Source: Rhodococcus maanshanensis NBRC 100610 (GTDB lineage: Bacteria; Actinomycetota; Actinomycetes; Mycobacteriales; Mycobacteriaceae). Taken from it: a stretch of DNA of 64,000 nucleotides. How positions within the stretch are numbered: position 1 is the first letter of the stretch; each line of letters starts with the position of its first letter. Position numbers and translations under genes: made by a program. Below are positions 18,001 to 26,036 of the stretch, one piece after another. The stretch spans positions 1 to 64,000 of the forward strand of contig NZ_BCXA01000039.1 of assembly GCF_001894865.1 (NCBI RefSeq). Reading direction: 5' to 3'. The notes under the pieces are model-generated. The model did not search any database, was not told the DNA's origin, and saw only the letters and a program-made list of their open reading frames with translations.

Positions 18001-18355
18001 CGAGCGTGCGGGCCTCGTCGAGCAGCTGCTCGAAGCGCCATGCGTCCACCGCCTCCTGCGGCAGCCGCAACGCGTAGCCGGGCGACGCGCTCACCAGCAG
18101 GCGGGCCGGGGTCCGCGGCGGGCGGGCGGGTTCCAGCAGGCGGCGCAGGTTGGACACGTACGCCTGCAACGACGCCAGAGCGCGCGACGGCGCTTCGCCG
18201 CGCCACAGGTCCTCGACCATCCGGTCGACCGGCACGACCTGGCCGCGAGCGGCCACCAGCAGGGCCAGCACGCCGCGCTGTCGCGGTCCGCCGAGCGGAA
18301 CGGGTTCGCCGCCGGCCTCAGCCGCGAATGAGCCCAATACCCGGATCAAGACCAT
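15041..18355 (-). CDS. SARP/AfsR-type regulator with AAA ATPase and TPR region
   Basis: The 1104-residue product starts with an OmpR-like winged helix (residues about 1-95; IRVLGSFAAEAGGEPVPLGG...QRGVLALLVAARGQVV) and a bacterial activator domain to about 245. Next come an ATPase with Walker A TGEAGLGKSTLL near 323 and a Walker B-like VAVVLDDLHWAD, and a long helical repeat region. It is a transcription activator of the AfsR or large-ATPase LuxR-like kind. The start is ATG 18355, with GTG 18367 possible. Near-identical direct-repeat operators lie on both sides of the gene (copies A and B), so it probably controls the flanking MDR and hemerythrin genes and perhaps itself. Confidence 0.85.
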   Translation of the reverse strand: MVLIRVLGSFAAEAGGEPVPLGGPRQRGVLALLVAARGQVVPVDRMVEDLWRGEAPSRALASLQAYVSNLRRLLEPARPPRTPARLLVSASPGYALRLPQEAVDAWRFEQLLDEARTLADPRDARVRLDEALALWRGPAFAEVADEPWAVAETARLGELRLVARELHIAAGLRLGHPATVVPESERLTRDDPLREEGWRLHALALWGSGRQAYALTALRRARATFADELGLDPGPDLVALEEAILTQRTDVLRAAVPSPPADPPRRRATVSSPSADPALARDAVLPLPENQTGATTFVGRAGELSELLAAAGQAVAQGARVALVTGEAGLGKSTLLEQLGARLRQEGWLVAAGRCPDMDSAPPAWAWVEALRQVAGTVPPGEFAADLAPLLSDSAAVNGDAAAGRFRLRRAVWAWLSAAAADRPVAVVLDDLHWADAATLELLGGVDVRAPILVVAAYRADESERLTESLGSLARTAPLRLDLPGLNGTAVAELVRAECEADDATVARIAERTGGNPFYVRESARLLNGEGALIALSEVPEGVRDVLRRRFARLPESGVSVLRLAAVAGRESSVDVLVRAADTDEDGVLDALDAGVIAGLLDEPGPGRVRFVHALVRDTLITDVSRVRITRMHSRIAAALEGTGDLAALAHHHARAGSPKAVDYCVRAAELAEARYANDVAAALLTDAVTNSSDPDERVGLLGRLLRAQVRAGSFAAARATREQAVAYAESLGRDDLMIAAFTAWTEPTPWQARTYGTVDRPIVDRLNRLLERTDLAPDVRSHLLIAYAHELVGEDDPTVMVAGREALHLATDHRLRAAALLVLARGTGREEYSRELVQTGVEHDLPVYRVTGLLSQAANAAAANDPATMRSVTGEALDLARAYRMPEAIGAAEIALATLVLIEGRYADAEPRYAEATERMERAGSAHAAGFLRLAQAAIWINDGTLGDHLDDVRSHHEALGPMVADLLTLALHAAGRGDEAHRARTSPTPIRPDFFFTFLTSLRAMAIIASDDRDAAEQIYADLLPHRDGPPAGAESLSLALRPVAHTLGELALLLGRDDEAAAHFAEAAIIADRWNAPHWSADARAHADRALGVHVSPPQTR

Positions 18356-18387
18356 GACGTGGCACATCGTACGGCGCGGCGTCGTCA

Positions 18388-18427
18388 AGCGTTCCAAGTC
18401 GACTCCTAGTGCCTTCCAAACCCCCGG
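18388..18427 (+). promoter_or_regulatory. SARP operator copy B upstream of hemerythrin gene
   Basis: TTCCAAG (from 18392), CTCCTAG (from 18403) and TTCCAAA (from 18414) form a direct repeat of exact 11-bp period. The site lies between the divergent SARP gene and the hemerythrin gene, ending about 50 bp before the latter's ATG. It matches copy A over about 50 bp, including the flanking CGGGAGCAGTCTCGA. Confidence 0.78.
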
Positions 18428-18474
18428 GAGCAGTCTCGAGCACATCGAACAAAACCGTTGAAGGGCAGGAACAG

Positions 18475-19116
18475 ATGAGCGTCAACACCCAGGACATGGA
18501 GATCGTCCACCGCGCCTTCCGCCGCGAGTCGCGGTTGCTGAAGGAGCTCGTCGCGGCGGTCGCCCCCGGTGACACCGCCCGCGCCACGGTGATCGCCGAC
18601 CACTTCCGCGATTACCGGCTGGGACTGAAAAACCACCACGAGGGCGAAGACGAGCTGCTGTGGCCGCCGCTGCTGTCCCGGGTCGATCTGGAGGCGGACA
18701 TCGTCCTGCGCATGCAGGCCCAGCACGAGCGCGTCGAAGCCACGCTGGCGAGGCTGGACGCCGCGGTCCCGGCGTGGGAGGCCGCCGCAGGAGCCGACGA
18801 GCGCGACACCCTGGTGGCGGCCCTGGCCGATCACCGGGCGGTCCTGCTCGAACACCTCGAAGACGAGGAGGCCACCCTTCTTCCGCTCGCGGCCGAGCAC
18901 ATCACCGAGAAGGAATGGGCTTCCCTGGGTGAGCATCTGGTGGCGAACACGCCCAAGCTCACCTTGCTCACGCTCTTCGGCCTCGTCCTGGAGGACGCGA
19001 ACCCTGCCGAGCGCGTCACGCTCCTCGGCGCCCTCCCCGCACCGGTACGCGCCGTCTGGCACGTCATCGGTCGCCCCCGCTACGCCCGCCACATCCGCCG
19101 CGTCCGCGCGGCCTGA
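18475..19116 (+). CDS. hemerythrin-domain protein, SARP-linked
   Basis: The 213-residue four-helix protein is a paralogue of the one at 9299-9967. Candidate iron ligands are in IVHRAFRRES, LKNHHEGEDELLWPPL, MQAQHERV and LEHLEDEEATLLPL. The ATG follows GAAGGGCAGGAACAG. It should bind O2 or NO, or buffer iron or redox stress. The triple direct repeat directly upstream suggests SARP control together with the MDR gene at 13998. Its 3' end overlaps the convergent desaturase-like gene by 37 bp. Confidence 0.82.
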   Translation: MSVNTQDMEIVHRAFRRESRLLKELVAAVAPGDTARATVIADHFRDYRLGLKNHHEGEDELLWPPLLSRVDLEADIVLRMQAQHERVEATLARLDAAVPAWEAAAGADERDTLVAALADHRAVLLEHLEDEEATLLPLAAEHITEKEWASLGEHLVANTPKLTLLTLFGLVLEDANPAERVTLLGALPAPVRAVWHVIGRPRYARHIRRVRAA

Positions 19117-20564
19117 CCCTGCCCCCCGAGCGAGGTCACCGAAATGCCCAGGCCGCGTAGCGCGCTCGCCGCGGCGCCGGCCCCGCACATGCCGTGCACG
19201 CCGGCGCCCGGTGGGGTGGAGGCCGAGCACAGGTACATCCCGTCCACGCCGGTCGCGTACGGGTCGGCGGCGAACAGGGGGCGACCGATCATCTGCAGCG
19301 GCGTGTTGGCACCTCCCCCGATGTCGCCGCCGACATAGTTGGGGTTGTAGCTCTCGTACCCGGTCGCACTCGTGGAGTGCGCGGCGACGATCCGGCTGCG
19401 GAAGCCGGGTGCGTAGGACTCGATCCGGTCGAGCACGACCGCGGTGGCGTCCCCCTCGTACCCGGCGGGAACGTGCGCGTAGGCCCAGATCGGATGCACT
19501 CCGTCGACCGATCTGGTCGGATCGGCCAGGTACTGCTGTCCGACCAGCACGAACGGCCGCTGCGGCATCCGGCCGGCCACCACGGCGGCCTCAGCGGCCG
19601 CGACCTCGCCGGCGCCGCCGCCCAGGTGCACGGTGCCTGCCCTGCGCGCGGACTCGTTGGTCCACGGGATCCCCTGGCGCACGGCAATATCCACCTTGAA
19701 GGCGGCCGGACCGAACGCGAACGAGCGGTACCGGCGCGCGCGTCGCCCGCCGAGCCGGTCGCCGAGGATCTCGGCGACCGCTTGCGGGGTCGTGTCGAAC
19801 AGCGTCACGTCGGCCCCGGGCAGATCCGCGAGCGAGGTGACGGGTGCGTTGCACTCGATCGTCCCGCCACGCTCGGCCAGCACCGATGCGAGCGCCGACG
19901 TGATCGCCTGCGACCCGCCCTCGGCCACCGGCCACCCGTGCCGATGACCCGCGGCCACCAGCATCACGCCCACGGAGGCCGACAGCGGCCGGTTCAGCGG
20001 CTGGAACAGGTGCGCCGCGCACCCCATGAGCAGCGCCCGCGCCTGGGGCGTGCGGAACGCCTTCGCGAGCACGGTCGCGGGGAGCCCCGCCCGCAGGCCG
20101 AACCTCGCCAGCGCCAACGGGTGCGAGGGCACCCGCAACAGCGGACCGAGCACGTCGGGGGCGAGGTCGTCGAAACGCGTCACAATCGGTCCGAACACCC
20201 GTCGCCAGGCGTTCCGGTCGACCCCCATCCCGGCTGCGGTGCGGTCCACGTCGCCCACCAGCACGCCGGCCGAACCGTCGTCGAGGGGATGCACGAGGTC
20301 CACCTCGGGCCACCGCCACCGCAATCCGTGCTCCACGAGCGGAAGGGACGCCAGATACGGCGAGGCGACGCCGAAGGGGTGCACCGCCGAACAGACGTCG
20401 TGCAGCAGGCCCGGCACCGTCAGCTCACTCGTGCGGGCCCCACCGCCCGGCGTGTCGGCGGCCTCCAGCACCCGCACCTTCAGTCCGTGCCCGGCCAGTC
20501 GGACGGCAGCCGCCAACCCATTGGGTCCGGATCCGACCACGACGGCAGTCCTCGCGCGCGTCAT
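19080..20564 (-). CDS. phytoene-desaturase-like NAD(P)/FAD amine-oxidase-fold oxidoreductase
   Basis: The 494-residue flavoprotein has an N-terminal dinucleotide motif VVVGSGPNGLAAAVRLAGHG (residues 8-27) followed by E-A-A-D-T-P-G-G-G-A-R-T-S, the CrtI-like GG doublet motif. The C-terminal FAD motif is TGVDGMYLCSASTPPGAGVHG near 455. This fits the actinobacterial phytoene dehydrogenase-like family acting on hydrophobic substrates, not a proven carotenoid enzyme. No other carotenoid genes are near. The start at 20564 is one base after the stop of the DUF3556 gene, so the two are co-transcribed. The divergent TetR gene probably regulates the operon. Confidence 0.75.
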   Translation of the reverse strand: MTRARTAVVVGSGPNGLAAAVRLAGHGLKVRVLEAADTPGGGARTSELTVPGLLHDVCSAVHPFGVASPYLASLPLVEHGLRWRWPEVDLVHPLDDGSAGVLVGDVDRTAAGMGVDRNAWRRVFGPIVTRFDDLAPDVLGPLLRVPSHPLALARFGLRAGLPATVLAKAFRTPQARALLMGCAAHLFQPLNRPLSASVGVMLVAAGHRHGWPVAEGGSQAITSALASVLAERGGTIECNAPVTSLADLPGADVTLFDTTPQAVAEILGDRLGGRRARRYRSFAFGPAAFKVDIAVRQGIPWTNESARRAGTVHLGGGAGEVAAAEAAVVAGRMPQRPFVLVGQQYLADPTRSVDGVHPIWAYAHVPAGYEGDATAVVLDRIESYAPGFRSRIVAAHSTSATGYESYNPNYVGGDIGGGANTPLQMIGRPLFAADPYATGVDGMYLCSASTPPGAGVHGMCGAGAAASALRGLGISVTSLGGQGQAARTRRMWRA

Positions 20565-20565
20565 G

Positions 20566-22278
20566 TCAGCGATCCCGACCGCCGCAGGCGACCTGCACCG
20601 GCATGTCTGCGGCCCAGGGTTGGCGGTTGACCATGTCCGCGACCCGCACGGTGCCCCGCTCGAATTCCCCTGTGGCGGCGTCCAACAGGCGGTACGCCTG
20701 GGACTGCCGGTGGATCGGCTGGGCATCCAGGACGAGCACTCGCAGGTCATCCGGTTCGAAGTTGCATCGGTCCTGCAGCGCCGCGACCAGTTGCTCGGAA
20801 TGCAGGTGGCCGTCGCCGAAGTTCCAACCGAGCAGGACTCCGGCCGCTGTCTCCCCGTCGAGTTCCACATAGTTCACCCCGGGCCGATCCCCGATGAGTC
20901 GGGGCAGCAGGGCAGCGTGTGCCCGACCGTGGGTGTGGATCGCGCGGAACGCGAAGCCGGTGAGCCGGGTGACCCGGGCCTGGTCCTCGCCGCCGTAGAT
21001 CTTCTCCAACTGACGGTGCGGCAGCATCGCCGCGCGGATCGTGTTGTCGGTCAACTTCTGCTCGCCGGTGGGCGAGAGGCACCACACGGACGTGTCCCAG
21101 TTGCCTGCGTAGTAGCGCATGCCGAACAGGAAGGAGATCCGCCGCGGGAAGAGATTGCCCAGGATCACGAAAAGGAAGCTGACGGCGGGGATCAGCAGGA
21201 CGACGGGATGAGCAAGGTCGCTCACACCCAGGTCGGCATGGTTCACGAACAGCACCAGGACCGCGAAGATCATGAATACATTCCACTCCAGCGGCGTCCC
21301 CATCGGGATCGTCACGATGATGTGCAGGTGGAACAGGATCATCACGATGGCGGCGACGGTCGTGACGGTGCCGCCGCCCGAGCAGATCAGCACCAGGGGT
21401 ACGAAGAACTCGATCACGGTGCCGCCGTGGGCGAGCACCTTCGAGAGCGCGGACGGACGCAGGTCCTCGGGATACGAACGGGTGAACAGGTGCTTGACGC
21501 GCTTGGTGCGCCACAACGGGCTGTTCGCCTCCATGGCCTGCACGACCGACGGGAAGTGCACGTTGACCTTCGAGATCGCCGCTCCCCACCAGATGCACAG
21601 CAGCACGAACTTGGCGACGACCATGGAGTCGGGGAACGGGAGCAGGAAGGTCACGGCGATCGCCCCGTAGACCTCCGCGCGGGCGGCCAGGAAGATCGTC
21701 TGGTCGCGCAGCCCGACGAGACCGAGCACCACCAGCACGGCCGCGATCTTCTGCCAAGGCAGCTGTCCGGTGCCGGGCGCGGTCGGCGAGAGCAGAGCCA
21801 CCACCAACGAGACGAGCAGGGCGACGTACAGCACGACGTCGACGATGCCGCGCCTGCTACCGGAGGTGAACGGAACCCGCCCCGACCACGGAGGCAACCG
21901 GATGGTTCCGGGTCGCAACCAGTAGAGGAAGGAGCCCAGGGGCGGCAGGAACCGCAGGTTCAACGGGCCGAAACCGCAACCCAGCCCGGTGACCTCGAAG
22001 AGGATGCACCACAGCACGACCTTCTGCCAGACCACCGGCAGCGCCCACCACTGCCCCACGTCGAGGAGTCCGTCCACTCCTGGCGTGCTCATCGCGAACA
22101 GCGCGCCGCCGAGGACGAACAGGGCGATCTTGACGAGATAGCCCACGTACACCACGTCGGGCGTCCCGAAGCCCTGGGAGAGGAAATTCTCGGACAGGAT
22201 GCGCATCTGGACGGGCCGGTCGCCGCGGCGCAACTCGTCAGCGTCGACGTCCGGTTCCACCGGTTGCAGGAATCCCAT
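20566..22278 (-). CDS. DUF3556 multi-pass membrane protein
   Basis: The 570-residue protein has about nine membrane segments in its first 400 residues (for example VGYLVKIALFVLGGALFAMS, IAAVLVVLGLVG, VVAKFVLLCIWWGAAISKVN, FVPLVLICSGG, IVMILFHLHIIVTIPMG) and a soluble C-terminal part of about 170. It matches actinobacterial DUF3556, with the HTTM/gamma-carboxylase-like layout and conserved FHLHIIVTIPMGTPLEWN. The role is unknown. It is the first gene of the operon with the desaturase-like flavoprotein, behind the TetR palindrome. A membrane partner that supplies or handles a lipid-soluble substrate is a guess. Confidence 0.72.
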   Translation of the reverse strand: MGFLQPVEPDVDADELRRGDRPVQMRILSENFLSQGFGTPDVVYVGYLVKIALFVLGGALFAMSTPGVDGLLDVGQWWALPVVWQKVVLWCILFEVTGLGCGFGPLNLRFLPPLGSFLYWLRPGTIRLPPWSGRVPFTSGSRRGIVDVVLYVALLVSLVVALLSPTAPGTGQLPWQKIAAVLVVLGLVGLRDQTIFLAARAEVYGAIAVTFLLPFPDSMVVAKFVLLCIWWGAAISKVNVHFPSVVQAMEANSPLWRTKRVKHLFTRSYPEDLRPSALSKVLAHGGTVIEFFVPLVLICSGGGTVTTVAAIVMILFHLHIIVTIPMGTPLEWNVFMIFAVLVLFVNHADLGVSDLAHPVVLLIPAVSFLFVILGNLFPRRISFLFGMRYYAGNWDTSVWCLSPTGEQKLTDNTIRAAMLPHRQLEKIYGGEDQARVTRLTGFAFRAIHTHGRAHAALLPRLIGDRPGVNYVELDGETAAGVLLGWNFGDGHLHSEQLVAALQDRCNFEPDDLRVLVLDAQPIHRQSQAYRLLDAATGEFERGTVRVADMVNRQPWAADMPVQVACGGRDR

Positions 22279-22369
22279 GCGTCCTCCGAACCATTGACCG
22301 AACGGCGCATGCCGGTCCGGTTGGCGACCGGGCCTATGGGTGGCCGGTCCTGACCGCCGAAGATAGGCT

Positions 22370-22399
22370 TTGTAGACACTTCTCCACAAGTGCCTACAA
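22370..22399. promoter_or_regulatory. TetR-type palindromic operator
   Basis: TTGTAGACACTT and AAGTGCCTACAA form a 30-bp palindrome with one mismatch per arm and a 6-bp centre. It lies between the divergent DUF3556 operon (start 22278) and the TetR gene (start 22484). Size and symmetry fit a TetR dimer-pair operator controlling both sides. Confidence 0.75.
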
Positions 22400-22483
22400 G
22401 AACATTTTCATCGCCCTGACCACCCGGCCCCGCCGGACTAAGCTGCGATTCCGTTCTCGGACGTGTCCTACGATCGGGCGGAG

Positions 22484-23071
22484 ATGACCCCCCACTCCAA
22501 CACCGTGCGCGACCGCATCCTCGACGCCGCCGAGGCGTGCCTGGCACGCGACGGAATCCGCCGCACCACCGTGCGCGCCGTGGCTCAGGAGGCGGGCGTC
22601 AGCCGCGCCTACCTGTACCGGTTCTTCCCCGACAAGCCGGCACTGCTGTCGGCGGCGCTGATCCGCCGGGGCGCGGACTTCTGGGCGGACGCCGCCCATC
22701 GGGTCGAACGTCAGGACAGCGTGGCCGCCATGCTGACCGAGGCCGTCGTGCTGTCCCGACAGGAACCGCTCGGCCCCCTGGCGGTTGACCTGTCCACCCG
22801 GGAACCACACGAGTACGCCGAGATCATGGGGACCTACGCCCAGGACGTGGTCGCGCAACTGTCCGACTTCTGGATGGACCGGATGCGCGACGCCCGGGAG
22901 CGGGGACTCGTCCGCGAGGACCTGGACCTGGCCGAAGCGGCGGAGTGGCTGATCCGGATGCTCGTCTCCCTGGTGGGTACCCCCGGTACGGCCGTCGACG
23001 TGGACGACCGTGCTGCGCTGATGAGCTACCTGCAGACCTATCTGGATCCCGTGTTCACGCCCCCGACATGA
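22484..23071 (+). CDS. TetR-family repressor
   Basis: The 195-residue regulator has an N-terminal TetR helix-turn-helix (VRDRILDAAEACLARDGIRR then VRAVAQEAGVSRAYLYRFFPD) and a helical ligand-binding C-terminal domain. ATG 22484 is used; GTG 22463 is an in-frame alternative. It is divergent from the DUF3556/desaturase operon, with the 30-bp palindrome at 22370-22399 between them, so it most likely represses that operon and itself until a hydrophobic ligand binds. Confidence 0.85.
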   Translation: MTPHSNTVRDRILDAAEACLARDGIRRTTVRAVAQEAGVSRAYLYRFFPDKPALLSAALIRRGADFWADAAHRVERQDSVAAMLTEAVVLSRQEPLGPLAVDLSTREPHEYAEIMGTYAQDVVAQLSDFWMDRMRDARERGLVREDLDLAEAAEWLIRMLVSLVGTPGTAVDVDDRAALMSYLQTYLDPVFTPPT

Positions 23072-23126
23072 CGGCGCAGCCCAGCCAATCCGCATGTAAC
23101 CCAGCATGATCCGTCGACAGGCAATG

Positions 23127-24008
23127 TCACTGTCCCCCGCCGATGCTCGGACCCTGGGCGGTGATCGAACGGGGCGTGAACCGCTTCTGGTCGGAGCCGT
23201 CGGGATTCATCGAGGCGAGCTCCGGTCGGGTCGAGGCCGAAGTGTCGGTCACCGGCTCCCCCGACTGCGTCGTCGCCCTGGTGTAAAAGATGCGTGAGCC
23301 GTCGGGGGTGAACGCCGGACCAACCGCGAACGTTTCGGTCAGCCGGGTGATCTCTCCGCCACCGGCGGGCATCGAGTAGATCTCCGAGCCGTTGTTGCCG
23401 CCACGGTTGCTCGAGAAGACCAGAGTGGCGCCGTCCGGCGAGTACTCGGGATCCGCATTCCAGAACTGGTCCCGCAGAAGCACCTTCGATTCTCCACCCG
23501 TCGTCGGCGCCTCGACGATGTACCCGCCGACGTTGAAGGCCACCCGCGACCCGTCCGGCGAGAACGTCGCCCCGGCCGCGGACTCCTCGCGAGCGATGAC
23601 GCGCACATCGGAACCGTCGGTGTTCATGATGCTGATGCCGCCGCCACCCGTGAACGCTATGGACGACCCGTCCGGCGAGAAGACGGGGTGATAACCGCCC
23701 TCGTGAACGGTCCGCACTTCACCCGATTCGAGATCCACGACCTCGATGAACCTACCCCCGCGGGTGTACGCCAACAGCGCGCCGTCCGGTGACAGCGCGG
23801 GGTAGTTGCCGTATCGCCCATCGGACATGTCGTCAGCCACGGTCGGGGTGACCTGTCGCAGACCGCTGCCGTCGACGTTCGCTACGAAGACCTGGCCCCA
23901 CCCGTCGTCGAAGGACACCATCACCGGCGATGGGGATGGGTCGTCCGCGCACCCCGCCAGGAGGACGGTTGCGGCGGCGAGTACGGGCAACAATCGGGAG
24001 AAACGCAT
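23127..24008 (-). CDS. TolB-like beta-propeller lipoprotein
   Basis: The 293-residue protein starts with a lipoprotein signal (MRFSRLLPVLAAATVLLAGC, lipobox LLAGC, so Cys20 is lipidated). The rest is built of PD40/WD40-like repeats with the recurrent SPDGSxIAF element (YPALSPDGALLAY, HPVFSPDGSSIAF, ATFSPDGSRVAF, PEYSPDGATLVFS, PAFTPDGSRIFYT). It is a surface-anchored beta propeller, likely a binding protein. Function is unknown and no partner genes are adjacent. Confidence 0.82.
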   Translation of the reverse strand: MRFSRLLPVLAAATVLLAGCADDPSPSPVMVSFDDGWGQVFVANVDGSGLRQVTPTVADDMSDGRYGNYPALSPDGALLAYTRGGRFIEVVDLESGEVRTVHEGGYHPVFSPDGSSIAFTGGGGISIMNTDGSDVRVIAREESAAGATFSPDGSRVAFNVGGYIVEAPTTGGESKVLLRDQFWNADPEYSPDGATLVFSSNRGGNNGSEIYSMPAGGGEITRLTETFAVGPAFTPDGSRIFYTRATTQSGEPVTDTSASTRPELASMNPDGSDQKRFTPRSITAQGPSIGGGQ

Positions 24009-24140
24009 CACGCGATCATCGCAGTAGTCGATCGTGCGGGCCGGAAACCTGCACAGATGGTGTCCTTTTCGTCCACGAGGATCTCCGAGTAGCGGCCCTG
24101 GAATGGTCCCCGACGAGTGTGCGCGTGCGATCATGTTGAT

Positions 24141-25016
24141 GTGAGTGCTGGGGCTACTGCCGCGGCCTGGGCCGAGCAGCAGATCGCTTCTGTGCGCGAC
24201 GATCCGGCAGGCCGGATCGCGCTCATGCAGCGCTGCTATTACGGCCCGTACGGCAAGGCCCCGCGGCATCTGCCGTTCCGACGGGCGGCGATGTCGTTCA
24301 TGCGATGGCAACTCCGGCGAGGTTTGCTGCAGCCACTGTCCAGCGACCATCCCGGTAGTCCATGGTGGCGTGCGGTGAACGAGTGCATCCTTCGTGACGG
24401 GTGTGAGGCGGTGGCCCTGAGCGGGGGCTTCACCGGGCCGACCTCCTCGCGGACGGTCGACTTCTGGATGTCCTTCGCCGACTACCCGACCGCTCGGGCC
24501 TGGTATCGGGCGCACAACGGGAGCGTGGTCGCCGCCTACCTCGAGCACCGCGACCAGGCAGCCGCCGAGAACGAGGCCGAGCGCTTCTTCATGAACGTCG
24601 TGCTCTGCCGTGTGCTGTACAGCCACGCCCTCGTCGCGGCCCCCCGAATCTCGCTCGGATGGCTGCGCCCTCTCGCCCCGTTCCTCGGCGACCCGAGACT
24701 GGGCATGACCGGGATCTTCCTGCAGCTGTCCCGCGTGCTGCCGGACGAGTACCCGCTCGGCGAGGGGGTGCGGTCCTACCTCGATGCCGAGCTCGGATTC
24801 GGCCGACTGCTGGATTACGGGGTGATCATCCCAAGGGTGCAGCAACTGTATGAGTGGTCATCTCACGAGCTCGCAGCGCCGGGTCTGCTGGACTGTATCC
24901 GCGACGGAGCCCTGACCTACGCCTGGCCATTCGAGGACCGCGACGTCTGGCGGCCCCCGAAGTCGCTCATCGTCCAGATGGCACACCGGGCGCTCCGACC
25001 GGAACGACGCGCCTGA
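24141..25016 (+). CDS. conserved hypothetical protein
   Basis: The 291-residue soluble protein is rich in Trp, Tyr and Arg (YYGPYGKAPRHLPFRRAAMS, MRWQLRRGLL, SPWWRAVNECILRDG). No family was recognised, and no signal peptide or membrane helix is evident. GTG at 24141 is used because the conserved-looking sequence starts shortly after; the frame is open from 24117. It is a single gene divergent from the beta-propeller lipoprotein gene. Confidence 0.6.
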   Translation: MSAGATAAAWAEQQIASVRDDPAGRIALMQRCYYGPYGKAPRHLPFRRAAMSFMRWQLRRGLLQPLSSDHPGSPWWRAVNECILRDGCEAVALSGGFTGPTSSRTVDFWMSFADYPTARAWYRAHNGSVVAAYLEHRDQAAAENEAERFFMNVVLCRVLYSHALVAAPRISLGWLRPLAPFLGDPRLGMTGIFLQLSRVLPDEYPLGEGVRSYLDAELGFGRLLDYGVIIPRVQQLYEWSSHELAAPGLLDCIRDGALTYAWPFEDRDVWRPPKSLIVQMAHRALRPERRA

Positions 25017-25135
25017 GCGGCCACAGCACCGCATTTCGTGTCTTGGCCTGCGTACCGATTAGTGGATCGACGGAAGTTACCATCGTCGCTGCCGGACGAT
25101 TTGCCCGGTTCCGCTCGATATCCGGAGGTCGCGCT

Positions 25136-25807
25136 GTGAGCGCGTTGTCGAACCCGAACCCGAACACGATCCCGCCCTACGCCGCCCTGCCCGACCTGCC
25201 CATCGACGAGGACGACAGCGCTGAGCTGACCCGGCAGATCTGGGATCAGCTGATCACCGGCCGAGACGATGTCGACGATTTCATCGACATCTACGGCGAG
25301 GACTACGACCTCACCGAGGAGCAGCTCGGGGCGGCGTTCGCCGCGCTCCGCACCGCCCGGCTACGCCAGCAGACGGAGATCGGCGCGTACACCTCCCGCA
25401 CGATCGCCGCGTTCGAGGAGCTCAATGCCAACGGCGTGGTCGCCCGCGTTGACTTCTCCTGCTGCGGCACCTGCGCGTCCGGTGAGATCTGGGACGAGCG
25501 TGACGACAGCCGCCATTGGAAGGGCTACGCGTACTTCCACCAGCAGGACACCGACCGAATCGTCGAGGACGGCGAAACCTACATCGGCTACGGCGCTTTC
25601 CCGTCCGAGGACTTCGATGAGGCCGCCTACGACGCGCTCGGCGACGACGCGAAAGAGAGCCTCTACGCGGCTGACGTGACGCGCCTGCTCGACGACGTGA
25701 TGTTTCCCGTCTTCCGGCGGCACGGCATCGAGCCGGAGTGGAACCGCGACCTGGGCACGCGGGTGCTGCTCAAGAACGCCGACTGGTACGCCCCGATCGA
25801 GCCGTAG
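25136..25807 (+). CDS. DUF6891 domain protein
   Basis: The 223-residue acidic protein has a central CCGTC motif (VARVDFSCCGTCASGEIWDE) followed by GYAYFHQQDTDRIVEDGETY and IGYGAF, the features of DUF6891. The paired Cys could bind metal. Length fits the family; function is unknown. GTG 25136 is preferred because the product then begins just before the conserved part. Members often sit beside polymorphic-toxin-like immunity genes, and the next cluster (DUF4259) has the same flavour. Confidence 0.65.
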   Translation: MSALSNPNPNTIPPYAALPDLPIDEDDSAELTRQIWDQLITGRDDVDDFIDIYGEDYDLTEEQLGAAFAALRTARLRQQTEIGAYTSRTIAAFEELNANGVVARVDFSCCGTCASGEIWDERDDSRHWKGYAYFHQQDTDRIVEDGETYIGYGAFPSEDFDEAAYDALGDDAKESLYAADVTRLLDDVMFPVFRRHGIEPEWNRDLGTRVLLKNADWYAPIEP

Positions 25808-25841
25808 CGCGATTGGGCCTGGTCAATCCAGTCGCGTCGTA

Positions 25842-26032
25842 TCAGCGCTCGAACGGTTCGAGGGCTGCCTCGACCTGCTCGGTCGGCAGCAGTAGCTCGG
25901 CGACGGCGTTGCGGTCGTCGTCGTCCACATCCAGTTCCCAAAGGTCACTGAGCACCCTGCGGACGGCGGTCGCGAAGTCGAGATAGGTGGCGAGCGGATG
26001 CGGGCAGCGTGCTCCTCCGGCATCATGCCCAC
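25842..26032 (-). pseudogene. probable frameshifted small gene, third in DUF4259 mini-operon
   Basis: The downstream frame encodes LATYLDFATAVRRVLSDLWE then LDVDDDDRNAVAELLLPTEQ and ends EPFER at 25842. It looks genuinely coding (acidic, amphipathic) but has no start and runs into a stop at 26037. The neighbouring frame begins GTG (26032) or ATG (26026) with MMPEEHAARIRS and then loses sense. One base gain or loss near 25985-26000 would join the halves into about 62 residues. It could also be a sequencing error. Confidence 0.5.
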
Positions 26033-26036
26033 CGGG

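Noticed and set aside
16397-18331. Plus-strand frame of 644 codons antisense to the SARP gene
   Set aside because: Low-complexity Arg/Gly/Ala composition and no domain; the minus frame contains the SARP and Walker motifs.
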